Shown here: positions 16,324 to 26,021 of the stretch, in pieces
How positions within the stretch are numbered: the stretch's first letter is position 1
Layout of the letters: the number at the start of each line of letters is the position of its first letter
Origin: Streptomyces qinzhouensis
Lineage (GTDB): Bacteria > Actinomycetota > Actinomycetes > Streptomycetales > Streptomycetaceae
DNA length: 64,000 nucleotides
Direction: 5' to 3'
Assembly: GCF_007856155.1 (NCBI RefSeq)
Contig: NZ_CP042266.1
Location: 310,001-374,000 of the forward strand
The notes under the pieces: model-generated
Database searches by the model: none
What the model was told of the DNA's origin: nothing
Seen by the model: only the letters and a program-made list of their open reading frames with translations
Translations under genes and position numbers: made by a program

Positions 16324-18867
16324 TCACTCCTCCGGCCCCGGGGCCACCGTCACCACTCCCGTGCTTCCGTCCACCGTGACGACGTCGCCCGTCGTCACGG
16401 CCTCCAGTGCGCCGCGTACTCCGACCACCGCGGGGATTCCGTACTCCCTCGCCACCACCGCACCGTGCGAGTTGGCCCCGCCCATCTCCATGACCAGGCC
16501 GCCCGCGGTGAGGAAGAGGGGCGTCCAGCCGGGGTCGGTGGAGGGTGCCACCAGGATTTCGCCCGGTTCCAGGCGGGCGCCGGCCGGGTCCGTGACGACA
16601 CGGGCCGGGGCGGTCGCCGTGCCCGCCGACGCGGGGGTGCCCGTCAGGGCGCCGGGGGCGGCCGGTGCGCGGTGGGGCTCCGGGGCCGTACCGTCCGAGA
16701 GCAGGATCCTCGGGACCGGGCGGCGGCGCAGTTCGCGGGCGTAGCTGTCCTTGCGTTCGGTGATCCGCTGCCGGAGGTCTCCGCGTTCCGTGTCCATCTC
16801 CTCGAAGTCGAGGAAGAAGACGTCGGCGGGCGCGTCGATCCGGCCCTGTTCATACAGCTGTGCACCGCGTTCGGAGATGCGTTCGCGCACCACGGCGAGC
16901 ACCCGGACGCCCAGGTACTTCGGGTACTCGCGCAGGCCGGCGAGGAGCCGGGTGCGGCGCAGTGCGAACCGTACGAGCCGGCCCCGTGCCCCGGCCCTGC
17001 GGGCGAGGTGTTCGATCGCGGCTTCGGCGTCGGCGCGGGCGCGGGCGAAGACCGCTGCCGGGCGGGCCGCCGGGTCGTCGGTGCGCAGGAGGTTGCTGAT
17101 AACAGCGATGACCTGGGACGGGTCCTCGGACCAGCGGGGCACACCGATGTCGATCTCGGCGACGGCCCGATGGCCCCAGCGGTCCAGGAATTCGGCGAGG
17201 CCGCGCTGCGCGGCCGGGGAGAGCTCGCCGTTCCGATAGGCGCGGGCGAGCTCCGTGGGTCCTTGCCGCGGATCGCGGAACGCCCGGGCCGCGGCGGGGT
17301 CCGCGCGGATCTCGTCCGCGAGGTCGCCCAGGGCCAGGTCCATCTCGGTGGTGACGTTGTTCGGCAGCCCGCGCAGTACGGTCTGGAGTTCACCCGGTTC
17401 CGTACGGACGATGCGGCCGGTGAGCGCCAGCATCAGGTATCCGGTGAGCGCGGCCGGGGCGGCCGTCGGCAGGACGGGGACGATGAGGTCGCGCAGGGCG
17501 TCCTGCACGGTCGTGGCCGCCCTGGCCCGGGCGACGATCTCGGGTTCCCGTCCTTGTGCCGCGCGGACGGCGGCCGCAGGTCGGACGAGCGCGCGGACGG
17601 CGGTGGCCGGGGCGTGGTAGCGGCGGGCGAGGCTCAGGCCGTGGCGGACGGCGGGCAGGACCGGGGAGCGGACAGGAGTCAGGCGCGGTTCCCGGGCGCA
17701 GAGTTCGGTGAGGATCTCGGCGGACCGTGCCTCCATGAGGCCGAGAAGCCGCAGGGCGAGCGTCCGGCCGGTCTTGTCGCGCAGCAGGTTGGTGAGATCG
17801 AAGAAGATCCGTTCGCCGGCTTCCGTGTAGCCGGTCGACTTCGGGTCGCCGATGACGATCTCGTTCGCGGACCGGGCGATCTCACGGAACGCGGCGCGTC
17901 CGGCCGGGGTGATCGGGCGTTCCAGGCCCTGGGCGAGGCTGAAGCAGAAGTAGACGTGGAATCCGTCCCGGTCCGGCAGGGGGAAGAGGGTGGTGATCGG
18001 CCGGGACTGGGTGAGGTGGAGCGTGCCCTCGGTGTCGATGGCCCATTCGATGTCCTGGGGGCTTCCGAAGTGGTTCCGGACCGCGGCCCCGAGGGCGGTG
18101 AGCCGGTGGATCTGGTCGTCGGTCAGACAGGGCTCCTCGGCGGCCCGGACCGTGATCTGTTCGGTACCGCCGCCGGGGAGGGACCGTACGGCCACCCGTT
18201 TGTCACCCGGGCGGCGTTCGACGATCGCGTCGCCTTCGACGACGAAATGGTCGGGATTCACAGCACCCGAGACGACGGCCTCGCCGAGGCCGGGCGCGGC
18301 GTCGAGCACGGTCTGACGGCGGTTGCCGGTCACCGGGTTCGCGGTGAACAGCACGCCGGAGACCGCCGACCGGACCATGGTCTGGACGACGACGGCGAGG
18401 TAAACCGAGTCCTGGGCGATCCCGTTGGTGTCGCGGTAGGCGACCGCCCGGTCGGTCCACAGCGACGCCCAGCAGCGCCGTACCGCGTCGACGACGGCGT
18501 CCGCGCCGACCACATTGAGCAGGGTGTCCTGCTGTCCGGCGAAGCTCGCGGACGGCAGGTCCTCCGCGGTGGCGCTGGACCGCACCGCGACGGGCACATC
18601 GTCGCCGAGTCCGCGGTAGGCGGTGACGATCGCGTCGTACACCTCCGGCGGCACGGGTGCGTCGAGCAGCGCCCGCCGGGCCGCTTCGGGAGCGAGGGCC
18701 GGTAGTTCGCGGGTGGCGGACACCGTCCGATAGGCGTCCGTGGTCACCGCGAATCCCGGCGGTACGGGCAGTCCCGCGCGCAGCATCTCGCCGAGGTTCG
18801 CGGCCTTTCCCCCGACGAGGGCCGTCATCGTGGCATGGACGGCGTGCAGATCGACGACGAACGGCAT
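16324..18867 (-). CDS. Rifampin phosphotransferase-like PEP-utilising enzyme
   Basis: The 847-residue protein matches the length and order of rifampin phosphotransferases (RPH). An N-terminal ATP-grasp pair comes first (LVGGKAANLGEMLRAGLPVPPGFAVTTDAY; VAVRSSATAEDLPSASFAGQQDTLLNV; RSAVSGVLFTANPVTGNR; QDIEWAID). A central substrate-binding region follows, and a C-terminal PEP-mobile His domain with catalytic His in GGANSHGAVVAREYGIPAVVG. Such enzymes transfer the beta-phosphate of ATP to the ansa bridge of rifamycins. ATG at 18867 (MPFVVDLHAVHATM) gives the family N-terminus. No rifamycin-associated inverted repeat was noticed upstream. It could also be a related PEP-synthase-like enzyme of unknown substrate. 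Confidence 0.8.
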   Translation of the reverse strand: MPFVVDLHAVHATMTALVGGKAANLGEMLRAGLPVPPGFAVTTDAYRTVSATRELPALAPEAARRALLDAPVPPEVYDAIVTAYRGLGDDVPVAVRSSATAEDLPSASFAGQQDTLLNVVGADAVVDAVRRCWASLWTDRAVAYRDTNGIAQDSVYLAVVVQTMVRSAVSGVLFTANPVTGNRRQTVLDAAPGLGEAVVSGAVNPDHFVVEGDAIVERRPGDKRVAVRSLPGGGTEQITVRAAEEPCLTDDQIHRLTALGAAVRNHFGSPQDIEWAIDTEGTLHLTQSRPITTLFPLPDRDGFHVYFCFSLAQGLERPITPAGRAAFREIARSANEIVIGDPKSTGYTEAGERIFFDLTNLLRDKTGRTLALRLLGLMEARSAEILTELCAREPRLTPVRSPVLPAVRHGLSLARRYHAPATAVRALVRPAAAVRAAQGREPEIVARARAATTVQDALRDLIVPVLPTAAPAALTGYLMLALTGRIVRTEPGELQTVLRGLPNNVTTEMDLALGDLADEIRADPAAARAFRDPRQGPTELARAYRNGELSPAAQRGLAEFLDRWGHRAVAEIDIGVPRWSEDPSQVIAVISNLLRTDDPAARPAAVFARARADAEAAIEHLARRAGARGRLVRFALRRTRLLAGLREYPKYLGVRVLAVVRERISERGAQLYEQGRIDAPADVFFLDFEEMDTERGDLRQRITERKDSYARELRRRPVPRILLSDGTAPEPHRAPAAPGALTGTPASAGTATAPARVVTDPAGARLEPGEILVAPSTDPGWTPLFLTAGGLVMEMGGANSHGAVVAREYGIPAVVGVRGALEAVTTGDVVTVDGSTGVVTVAPGPEE

Positions 18868-19145
18868 ACGGGCCTCCAGGGGACGATTCCGGTCCGGTCG
18901 TACGGTTCCCGGGTACGGCGCGATGCGCTGCGGGGGCGCGGCTGGGGTCAGGGGCTGCCCGCGCCACCTCCTGTCGCCGTGTGGCCGTGTCTCCGTGTGC
19001 CGTCGACGGTACGGGTCCACCAGAAGCCCTACCTCCGCCAGGGAGCGTTCATACCCGTATCCCTCCAAACCACCACCGCCGGTCTGCCCCGCAGCCCGTG
19101 CGGCCGATGCCGCCCACCGATTTCACCGGGCCGTCGCGAGCCTGG

Positions 19146-20855
19146 TCATCGGCAGGGGGCGAACAGCGCCGTATCGCAGCCGAACTCCACCCGCAGCCGC
19201 CCGTCCGGGGTGATGGCCACCGCGGAAACCATCGCGGGAAAGACGAGCTCCGATCCGATCGGTTCGCCGGTGGCCGGGTTCCGGATTCGCACTTCGTTCC
19301 CACTGGCGGTGGCGACGACCGGGCGGTCGTTCACCATCCCGGTCGCCACCGCGCCGCCCCCGTCGTCCCCGTCGTCCCCGTCGTTCCCGGCGCCCCCGTC
19401 GTCCCCGCCGGGGTGGCCGGTGAGCGGTTGGTACAGCGGCCGGCCGTCGAGCAGCGCCGGCGTCACCGTGTTCACCTCATGGGCGTGGCCTTCCAGGGGC
19501 TCGCCCACCGGTGGAGCCTCCGTCACATCCCATACCTCCATCGCGCCGTCGGCGCCGCCCGTGACGATGAGGAGACGGCCGTCCAGTTCCGCGGTGTCCA
19601 CCGTCTCCACCGGGCCGGTGCGACCGACCACCGGGACGCCGACCGGCATCCGGGTGGCCAGATCCACCACCCGTACCGTCCCGTCCTCACCGCCCGTGAC
19701 AACGACCGGACGGCTGCCCGCATGGCCGATCGTCAGCGCCGTCACGGCACCGGAGTGGCCGGCCATCAGCTCGGCCACCGGCTCGTCCGCGCCGAGGTTC
19801 CACACCCGTACCGACCCGTCCTCACCGCCCGCGGCGACAGCCACCAGGTACCCGTCGACGAGTGCGACCGCCACTGCACCGCCGCAGTCGTCAGGCAGGG
19901 GCACCGGTTCGCCGACCTGTTCGCCGGTGGTCGCGTCCCAGACCCGAAGCGCCCCGTCGTGGCCGGCGTCGTCCCCCTCGCTCCTGCCCCCGTAGCCGGA
20001 GGTGACGGCGATGGCGTGCCCGTCCAGCACGACCGTCGCCACCGCCGCGATCGGCCCGGTGTGGCCGGTCAGCGGCTGACCGATCTGTTGGCCGGTGGTC
20101 AGATCCCAGACCCGTACCGTCGTGTCATCGCTCCCGGTGACGGCAACGGGCCGGTTGCCGATCACCGTCGTCGCCACCGCGTTCACCGCGCCGGTGTGGC
20201 CGGTCAGCGATTCGCCCACCTGACGGCCCGTGGTGAGATCCCACATCCGTACCGTCGTGTCAGCGCTGCCGGTGACGGCTACGGGCCAGCCGCGGGCCAC
20301 CGTCGTCGCCACCGCGTTCACCGCGCCGGTGTGGCCGGTCAGGGGCTCACCCGTCTGATGGCCGGTGGTCAGATCCCATATCCGCACCGCCCTGTCACTC
20401 CCGCAACTGACGACGACGGCGGGGACCATCATGACCGCCGACGCCACCGCGTGCAGGCGATCGCCGGAGCGGGTCGTGTGCCGGCCGGTCATCGTGTGCC
20501 GGTACCGGGAGTCGAGGCCGGTTCCCGTGGCCCATTGCACCCCCCACGCGGGAGCGGCGGCGTCCGGCACCGGCACGGCCGTGATCCGCGCCGCCAGCTC
20601 CCGGTCCCCGTAGCGGGCGGCATCCAGCGCGAGCAGTTGCCGCCGTACCGCGGGTCCGGCATCCCGGTGGAGGTGCGCGGAGGCCCGGTACACCCTCGCC
20701 GCCGGGGCCTGCTGCTCCCCCGCAGAATGCAGCAGGCCCCAGACCTCTTCGGGATCCCCGTTGACGAGGCGTTCCGGATCCGTCCAGGGCGCTCCTGCCC
20801 CGGCCGATCCGGTTTCCGCGCTACCCCCACTACCCGCACTCGCATCAGCAGTCAT
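19146..20855 (-). CDS. WD40-repeat protein
   Basis: This 569-residue protein has about 7-8 WD40 blades. Repeating units of the form LTGHTGAVNAVATTV...VAVTGSADTTVRMWDLTTGRQVGE occur from about residue 130 onward, the last one degenerate. The N-terminal 120 residues are a non-propeller region of alanine-rich helices (DPERLVNGDPEEVWGLLHSAGEQQAPAARVYRASAHLH). Two low-complexity Asp/Gly-rich insertions (GGRSEGDDAGHDG; PGGDDGGAGNDGDDGDDGG) sit in loops. No kinase or signal peptide is seen, so it is probably a cytosolic scaffold. ATG at 20855 (MTADASAG) is the likeliest start. Confidence 0.8.
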   Translation of the reverse strand: MTADASAGSGGSAETGSAGAGAPWTDPERLVNGDPEEVWGLLHSAGEQQAPAARVYRASAHLHRDAGPAVRRQLLALDAARYGDRELAARITAVPVPDAAAPAWGVQWATGTGLDSRYRHTMTGRHTTRSGDRLHAVASAVMMVPAVVVSCGSDRAVRIWDLTTGHQTGEPLTGHTGAVNAVATTVARGWPVAVTGSADTTVRMWDLTTGRQVGESLTGHTGAVNAVATTVIGNRPVAVTGSDDTTVRVWDLTTGQQIGQPLTGHTGPIAAVATVVLDGHAIAVTSGYGGRSEGDDAGHDGALRVWDATTGEQVGEPVPLPDDCGGAVAVALVDGYLVAVAAGGEDGSVRVWNLGADEPVAELMAGHSGAVTALTIGHAGSRPVVVTGGEDGTVRVVDLATRMPVGVPVVGRTGPVETVDTAELDGRLLIVTGGADGAMEVWDVTEAPPVGEPLEGHAHEVNTVTPALLDGRPLYQPLTGHPGGDDGGAGNDGDDGDDGGGAVATGMVNDRPVVATASGNEVRIRNPATGEPIGSELVFPAMVSAVAITPDGRLRVEFGCDTALFAPCR

Positions 20856-21047
20856 GACCGGTACCGTAAGCACCCCCACCGACACCCTCTGCCCCCGCAG
20901 GTCCGGCTGTCCGCTCCCCCGAGCACGGCGGTGGCCGTCCACAGTCTCCGCAACCGTCTGCCGTGACCTCGGTACGCGTCGCACCCGAGGCCGTCGGGCC
21001 GGTACCGCCCTACGCGGACGGCGACTGGAACTGCCGCCGGGTCCGCT

Positions 21048-21776
21048 TCACCCGGAAGGCCGACTGCCGGACAGAGTGCGGTGCGACAGCTGATGCACGG
21101 TGATACCGACCCCGGGCGCGGCGGTCGTCTTCGTGCCCGGCCCACCGATGGGCTTCGGCTGGAGCTGCGCAGCCGTGGCCCGGGGGCCGTCCGGGCCACC
21201 GATGCGTACCTCACCCCGCTTGACGGCCTCGGCCGCGCTGATCCTCGGCTCCTTCTGCGGCGCGGCGCCGGCCCGCCCGGCCCAGGGCACCCAGTGATTG
21301 CCGGAGGCGACCCAGCCCCCGAGCCAGCTCACCCCGCCCCAGGCGTACGCGGCCGTGTGGGTCGCGTACCAGACATCGCCGCCGCAGGCCCGGTGGGTGT
21401 TGCGAGAGAGCCCTATGCTGAAGGCGGGAACACCATTGCGGTACGGGCCCATTTTGTCGCCACAGACGTACCAGATGCCCTTGGGCATGTTGAAGGCCAG
21501 CAGATGGCTTTCCAGGGAGATCCACCCCGCCGGCTTGTTCGGCATGATGGAGCAGTTGACGGAGTTGTCGCGCTGGTACGTGTACGTGGCGCTCTTGGAG
21601 AAGCCTCCGCCCCCGACTCCGGCGCTGATCTCCGAGTAACCCGAGACGCACAGGCTGCCCGAACGGTAGGTCCACAGGAACTGTGTGGCGGCGGATGCCT
21701 GTCCCGAGGTGCCCAGCGTCAGGCCGAAGGCCGCGGCCAGGGCGCCAATGCCGCGTGTGATGGTGTGTCGGTTCAA
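21048..21776 (-). CDS. Secreted protein of unknown function
   Basis: The 242-residue protein has a typical Sec signal peptide (MNRHTITRGIGALAAAFGLTLGTSGQASA, cleavage before ATQFLW). The mature part is aromatic and glycine rich (TQFLWTYRSGSLCVSGYSEISAGVGGGGF, WYATHTAAYAWGGVSWLGGW) with about four cysteines (CVSG, NCSIM, YVCGDK, RACGG) that could form two disulfides. The last 80 residues are a Pro/Gly/Ala-rich probably unstructured tail. I do not recognise the family. It is an extracellular protein of roughly 22 kDa after processing. Confidence 0.7.
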   Translation of the reverse strand: MNRHTITRGIGALAAAFGLTLGTSGQASAATQFLWTYRSGSLCVSGYSEISAGVGGGGFSKSATYTYQRDNSVNCSIMPNKPAGWISLESHLLAFNMPKGIWYVCGDKMGPYRNGVPAFSIGLSRNTHRACGGDVWYATHTAAYAWGGVSWLGGWVASGNHWVPWAGRAGAAPQKEPRISAAEAVKRGEVRIGGPDGPRATAAQLQPKPIGGPGTKTTAAPGVGITVHQLSHRTLSGSRPSG

Positions 21777-22028
21777 CTCCGGCTCTCCTTGTTGCTCGAT
21801 CCGTCGTCCGGCGGTTGCCTCGTCCTCACTCTGCTGGACCGAGGCATCCGCCGTCGTTGGCGGAGAGCGCGGGGTTCGTTGACAACGCGCGCGCCCGGCG
21901 ACCGGTTTCGGCGGCGCTCGAAGGTGCGGGCCACACCCATCGGCGCGGTTGCGCCGGAATCGCCGGGGCCGGATCCTCGGTCTCTCCGGGACGGTCCACG
22001 TCCCGTCGGCCGGTAGAGGTGATCAGCG

Positions 22029-23024
22029 ATGCGGACGTTCTCATCGGAGGATGTGCTTCCAGCGGAGCGCTTCGAGTGGTGGGCGCAGTTCATGTCACGC
22101 GAGTCGGTGGCGGCCCACTACGCCACCGATCACCTCGGCGACTTCCCCGCCGAGTTCGGTGTGCTCGACCTGGGCTCGGCCCGGCTCGTGCGCATGGCCC
22201 ACCCGGCCTTCCGGGCCAGGCGTCCGCTCCGGCTGATCCGGCAGAGCGACCGGGAGATGTTCCATCTGATCGTCGCCGGGGAGCGCCCGCTCCGCATGTC
22301 TCAGCGGCGCACCGAGTCCGGTGTGTTCAACCGTTCCCTGCTGCTGTTCGACACCTCGTACGCGGGCGAGATGGAGGTGACCGGCGAGCAGGTACGGTCG
22401 CTGAGTATCCAGTTACCCAAGGCCGCGCTGAGCCTCCCGGCCGACAAGGTGTCGGGACTCGTCGCGCGGCCGCTGTCGTACGACGCCGGGATGAGCACGG
22501 TACTGGTCAGGTTTCTGACCACGCTCGCGGACGAGAGCGTGGGACTGACCCCGCCCGAGACGGCCGCTCTGGAACGCGTCGTGGTGGACTTGGTGTCGGC
22601 GACGGTGGCGCAGCACCTCGACGTGTACGCCGACCTCCCCGTCGAGACGCGCCGCCAGGCGCTGCTGGCCCGCATCGACGCCTTTGTCGACGCCAACCTC
22701 CGCGATCCGCAGCTCACGCCCGCCGTCATCGCCTCCCACCACCATGTGTCCCTGAGGACGCTGCACGAACTCTTCCGCGAGCGGCGACGGACCGTCGCGG
22801 CGACGATCCGTCACCGCCGTCTGGAACGCTGCCGGGAGGCCCTGGCGGACCCCCGTCACGAACGGGTTCCCGTCCATGTCGTCGGCGCCCGATACGGCTT
22901 CACCAGCGCGGCCTCCTTCAGCCGTGCCTTCCGCAGCGCGTACGGGATCACCGCGGTGGAGTTCCGGCAGCGGTCCCGGGAGACGGGCACGCCGACAGGA
23001 CCGGTGCGTGCGGGGAGAGTGTGA
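22029..23024 (+). CDS. AraC-family transcriptional regulator
   Basis: The 331-residue regulator has an N-terminal AraC-binding-like cupin region (residues about 10-190: WWAQFMSRESVAAHYATDHLGDFPAEFGVL...SLLLFDTSYAGEME). A C-terminal HTH_18 domain follows (VIASHHHVSLRTLHELFRERRRTVAATIRHRRLERCREALADPR and VVGARYGFTSAASFSRAFRSAYGITAVEFRQ). This architecture (AraC_binding_2 plus HTH_18) is common in Streptomyces. The target is unknown; neighbours give no clear clue. Confidence 0.88.
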   Translation: MRTFSSEDVLPAERFEWWAQFMSRESVAAHYATDHLGDFPAEFGVLDLGSARLVRMAHPAFRARRPLRLIRQSDREMFHLIVAGERPLRMSQRRTESGVFNRSLLLFDTSYAGEMEVTGEQVRSLSIQLPKAALSLPADKVSGLVARPLSYDAGMSTVLVRFLTTLADESVGLTPPETAALERVVVDLVSATVAQHLDVYADLPVETRRQALLARIDAFVDANLRDPQLTPAVIASHHHVSLRTLHELFRERRRTVAATIRHRRLERCREALADPRHERVPVHVVGARYGFTSAASFSRAFRSAYGITAVEFRQRSRETGTPTGPVRAGRV

Positions 23025-23318
23025 CGCCTGGGCGATCATCTCGGTGGCCACGGGACGATCCCCGCGCCTTCGAGGGCTCGGAAACCGTCGCCGTGCTCGC
23101 CGAGTCCCTACGCGCCGGCGGGCATCGACCCGGCGGGCGTCACGAGCGCCTGACCGCATATCGTGATGGAGGGCACACGCGGGCCGATTCGCTTCTCCCA
23201 CCCGCCGGGCATCGGCATCCGGCAGTGGGTCCGGCCATCGGTCCAAGTCGTGGACAGGAACCCGGAAGAGCCCGATCGCCCCCGGGTTGTGCGCACCGGC
23301 TGAGGGAGTGATCCGACC

Positions 23319-23663
23319 GTGGACGACATCTCGGACGAGGGTCCGGAGCCGGCTCCCGAGTGGCGGGACGCCCAGAACAATCTCTGCGGATCCGTGCGGG
23401 TGCGTGACGCCGCCGTTGTGGCCAAGCGCTTCGTCAGGGCCGGCTGGAGGTCGAGGTCGTCGTCCTCGCACGGGTACGAAGTCGAGACATCCTGGTGCAT
23501 GGTCGAACTCGATCCGCTCGGCAAGGGCGGCGTCCTGATGAACGGGGTGATCGACCCCGGCAGACTCGACCTCCTCGCGACACTGCTCACACGCCTCGGG
23601 ATGAGTTTCACTCTTGAGCTGTACGACGAGAACGACCGTCTGCTCCGCGAGGTCAGCGCCTGA
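23319..23663 (+). CDS. Small hypothetical protein
   Basis: This 114-residue acidic protein starts at GTG 23319, behind a GAGGGAG site. It reads as one alpha/beta domain with YEVETSWCMVELDPLGKGGVLMNGVIDPGRLDLLATLLTRLGMSFTLELYDENDRLL. The C-terminal half resembles small Streptomyces proteins of unknown role. No motif allows assignment. Confidence 0.6.
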   Translation: MDDISDEGPEPAPEWRDAQNNLCGSVRVRDAAVVAKRFVRAGWRSRSSSSHGYEVETSWCMVELDPLGKGGVLMNGVIDPGRLDLLATLLTRLGMSFTLELYDENDRLLREVSA

Positions 23664-23741
23664 GCGGCCACTTCCCGAACCCGCCTTCACCGGTTCCTAC
23701 GGACGTGCGTCCGACAGGCCAACGGCACGGGACGGCCTTCA

Positions 23742-24284
23742 TCATGCGGACCGGAAAATCACCAAGTTGACCAGGGCGACACGGTGGGACAGCTCACCGG
23801 CCGGGATATCGATCAGCCGGTAGCCGAAAGCACGGTAGCTCTCCTCGTGGACCTTCTCGAACACGAGCGACTCCTCAAAGCTGATCCGCCGGGCCGCGGT
23901 GGGCTCGCAGAAACCGAGATTCCGCACAAAGAGCACCTGGCGCTCGTAGATCCCCGAGGAGGTAATCCGCTCCAGCTCCTCGGCCAGGGCCGGGGTCACC
24001 GGCAGTCCCAGGTAGGTGGCGAGTGCGTGAGTACAGACCGGCGACCGGTCGAACACCTGCAAGGATTGCGTGGTGACGGTCTCCATCCGGCGCCGCCGCT
24101 GGAGGGCGACGATCTCGTCGATGAAGGACGCCCGCGCCCACGGTTCGTCCTCACCCCGCGCCTGCGCTCGCGCGATGACCTCCGTGGCCGCCTCCTCGAC
24201 GACCTGATGGCCGAGTCCGCCCAGGCGCCGCAGAATCGATGTCTTGCCCGAGCCAGGTGTACCGGTGAGAACGTACCGCCGCAT
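23742..24284 (-). CDS. P-loop AAA-type ATPase/kinase-like protein
   Basis: The 180-residue protein starts MRRYVLTGTPGSGKTSILRRL, a Walker A P-loop at residues 8-15. FDRSPVCTHALATYLGLPV (Walker B-like DRS) and a lid region with RRISFEESLVFEKVHEESYRAFGYRLIDIP follow. It resembles the AAA_28/NadR-type predicted nucleoside or nucleotide kinases. ATG at 24284 gives the P-loop its expected N-terminal position. The substrate is not predictable. Confidence 0.78.
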   Translation of the reverse strand: MRRYVLTGTPGSGKTSILRRLGGLGHQVVEEAATEVIARAQARGEDEPWARASFIDEIVALQRRRRMETVTTQSLQVFDRSPVCTHALATYLGLPVTPALAEELERITSSGIYERQVLFVRNLGFCEPTAARRISFEESLVFEKVHEESYRAFGYRLIDIPAGELSHRVALVNLVIFRSA

Positions 24285-24584
24285 GATCCGAAAACCTCTT
24301 CCGTGTCGGGACGGGACGCACCGGCTCCCGCAGCCCTGGGGGGTGGAGTGGTGGGGACAGAGGTTGATGCTCGAACGGCTCACAGGCCGGAGGTACCCCT
24401 GATGCCGCGGGTGTTGAGCGGGGCGATCACTGCCGGAAGTGCTCAACTCCGTGGCTGCCTCCAGTACAGCCTGCCGACGGGCGTCCCGGCAACCGGTTTC
24501 CGACCGCCGTACGGTACGAACAGCCCGCCCGGACCGCACCGGACGGGGCCTCCGCCCGCGCCACGGAGACCCCGGGGACTCGGT

Positions 24585-24660
24585 TCAGGTACGGACCCAG
24601 AGACAGAACGGGTGCCCGGCCGGGTCCAGATGAACCCGTACGTCGTCGTTGGCCGTCCTG
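24585..24660 (-). pseudogene. C-terminal relic of a VOC/glyoxalase-fold gene in a 530-bp gap
   Basis: The stretch 24285-24816 has no intact gene. Within it, the minus strand at 24585-24660 encodes NDDVRVHLDPAGHPFCLW followed by VRT-stop. This is the characteristic C-terminus of actinobacterial VOC-fold (glyoxalase/bleomycin-resistance-like) proteins, in which His and Glu/Cys flank the metal site. The upstream part is out of frame and not recognisable, so the gene has decayed. Confidence 0.55.
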
Positions 24661-24816
24661 TGCGTGTCGGGCGTACATCACGCCCCCGGGTTCCCGGACG
24701 ATGCCGTTGACGCCGGTACGACCCCGGGCTCGATGAGTAGGGCGGCATAGGCGCTGCGCCAGTCCACGTGTGCCGCGGAGCCGGCACGCGGCTTCTGGAG
24801 GGGTTGCGATCCCGGA

Positions 24817-25227
24817 TCAGGAGTTGAGTCCGAGGTAGTGGCGGACGGGTTCGTGTACGTCGGGGGCGTAGGTGTCGAGGAGGCGGGGCGGGATCCAGAC
24901 CGTGCGGATGATCTCGCGGGGCGCGGCGACACTTGCGGTTCCGGACAGGATGGTGCAGGCGATGTAGACGAGATGGCGGCCGGTCAGGGGGTGGACGCGG
25001 GCTCCGATCCGCGTCCGCCCGGTGACCGTCAGCCCCACCTCTTCCCGGGTCTCCCGGACCGCCGTCTCCTCCGGGGTCTCCCCCGGCTCCACCTTCCCGC
25101 CGGGGAACTGCCACACGATCCGCCCTTCGGGAATGCGGCGGCGCACCAGCAGAACCCGCGCGTCCACGGCGCGTGTGATCACCGCGATGGCAACCGGCGG
25201 TGGGTCGTGGTGCGGCGAAGAGCTCAT
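24817..25227 (-). CDS. Nudix hydrolase
   Basis: The 136-residue protein has the Nudix box GKVEPGETPEETAVRETREEVG at residues about 43-64, so it hydrolyses a nucleoside diphosphate linked to another group, with Mg2+. The WQFPGGKVEPGE context resembles 8-oxo-dGTP/NTP pyrophosphohydrolase-type members. Its start overlaps the stop of the methyltransferase gene (ATGA). It is the last gene of a small leftward unit with that methyltransferase and two hypothetical genes. Confidence 0.88.
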   Translation of the reverse strand: MSSSPHHDPPPVAIAVITRAVDARVLLVRRRIPEGRIVWQFPGGKVEPGETPEETAVRETREEVGLTVTGRTRIGARVHPLTGRHLVYIACTILSGTASVAAPREIIRTVWIPPRLLDTYAPDVHEPVRHYLGLNS

Positions 25228-26021
25228 GTGAGGCCGACCCCTCCGTAGGCATGGACCATAGGCTGGGCTTGGTCGTCGGCGTGGGTGGGGTGCCAGAGGC
25301 TGAGCGGCAGCAGCCCGGGCCCGATGGGGGTGAGTCCGTCGAAGAACCGGGCGATCTCCTCGAAGCCGCGCGGATGCAGGGGCAGTCCGGCCTCGCGTGA
25401 CACGGCCACGGCCCGGTGGACGAGTTGCGGATCCTGCTCGTGGGTGAGGTGGGAGACGATGAGCGCGCTCCTGGAGGGAAGAGCGTCCATGATTCGGCGC
25501 ACGCAGGCATGGGGATGGTCGTCATCCGCGATGTCCTGGAGTACGGCGGTGAGGACCACTGCGACCGGGCGCCGGAGGTCGAAGTGGGCCCGGGCCTCGG
25601 CGAGGATCATGTCCGGGTCGCACAGGTCCAGGACTTCCGCCCGGTGGCGGGCGCCGTCGGCCCACATGCGCCAGTGGGCGACCACCACCGGGTCCGCGTC
25701 CGCGTACAGGACACGGGAGCGGAAGTGGTGGTGTTCGTCGGCGATGGAGTGGGTGTCACGGGTGGAGTACGGCGGCAGCCCGGGCCCGATGTCCAGCACC
25801 TGGGCGATCCCCAACTCCCGGACCGCGCAGGTGACGGCGCGCAGATAGAATGCCCGGTTGGCGCGGGCCATTTCCCGTACGGGAACCCCGGCGGCGAGCA
25901 GCCGCCGCACGACGACTTCGTCGGCCTCGTAAGCGTCCCGGACCTCCGGGTCCCCGAGGGCGGCGTGGTGGACTCGGGCGCTGCTGACCGGGCGGAAGCT
26001 GCTCTCGGGGTACGAGGTCAC
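25224..26021 (-). CDS. SAM-dependent methyltransferase, DUF574 type
   Basis: The 265-residue protein belongs to the actinobacterial S-adenosyl methyltransferase family once called DUF574. Features are the N-terminal SSARVHHAALGD (family: ARVYDYLLGG), RANRAFYLRAVTCAVRELG, motif I QVLDIGPGLPPYS, YADADPVVVAHWRM and the C-terminal GFEEIARFFDGLTPIGPGLLPLSLW. GTG at 26021 overlaps the stop of the upstream gene (GTGA). The substrate is unknown for most members. They are typically encoded beside XRE-TPR regulators, as here. Confidence 0.88.
   Translation of the reverse strand: MTSYPESSFRPVSSARVHHAALGDPEVRDAYEADEVVVRRLLAAGVPVREMARANRAFYLRAVTCAVRELGIAQVLDIGPGLPPYSTRDTHSIADEHHHFRSRVLYADADPVVVAHWRMWADGARHRAEVLDLCDPDMILAEARAHFDLRRPVAVVLTAVLQDIADDDHPHACVRRIMDALPSRSALIVSHLTHEQDPQLVHRAVAVSREAGLPLHPRGFEEIARFFDGLTPIGPGLLPLSLWHPTHADDQAQPMVHAYGGVGLT

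Noticed and set aside
18868..18990. A rifamycin-associated element upstream of the rph-like gene
   Set aside because: Only a short GGGGCTG-like piece is seen; the 19-bp inverted repeat is absent.
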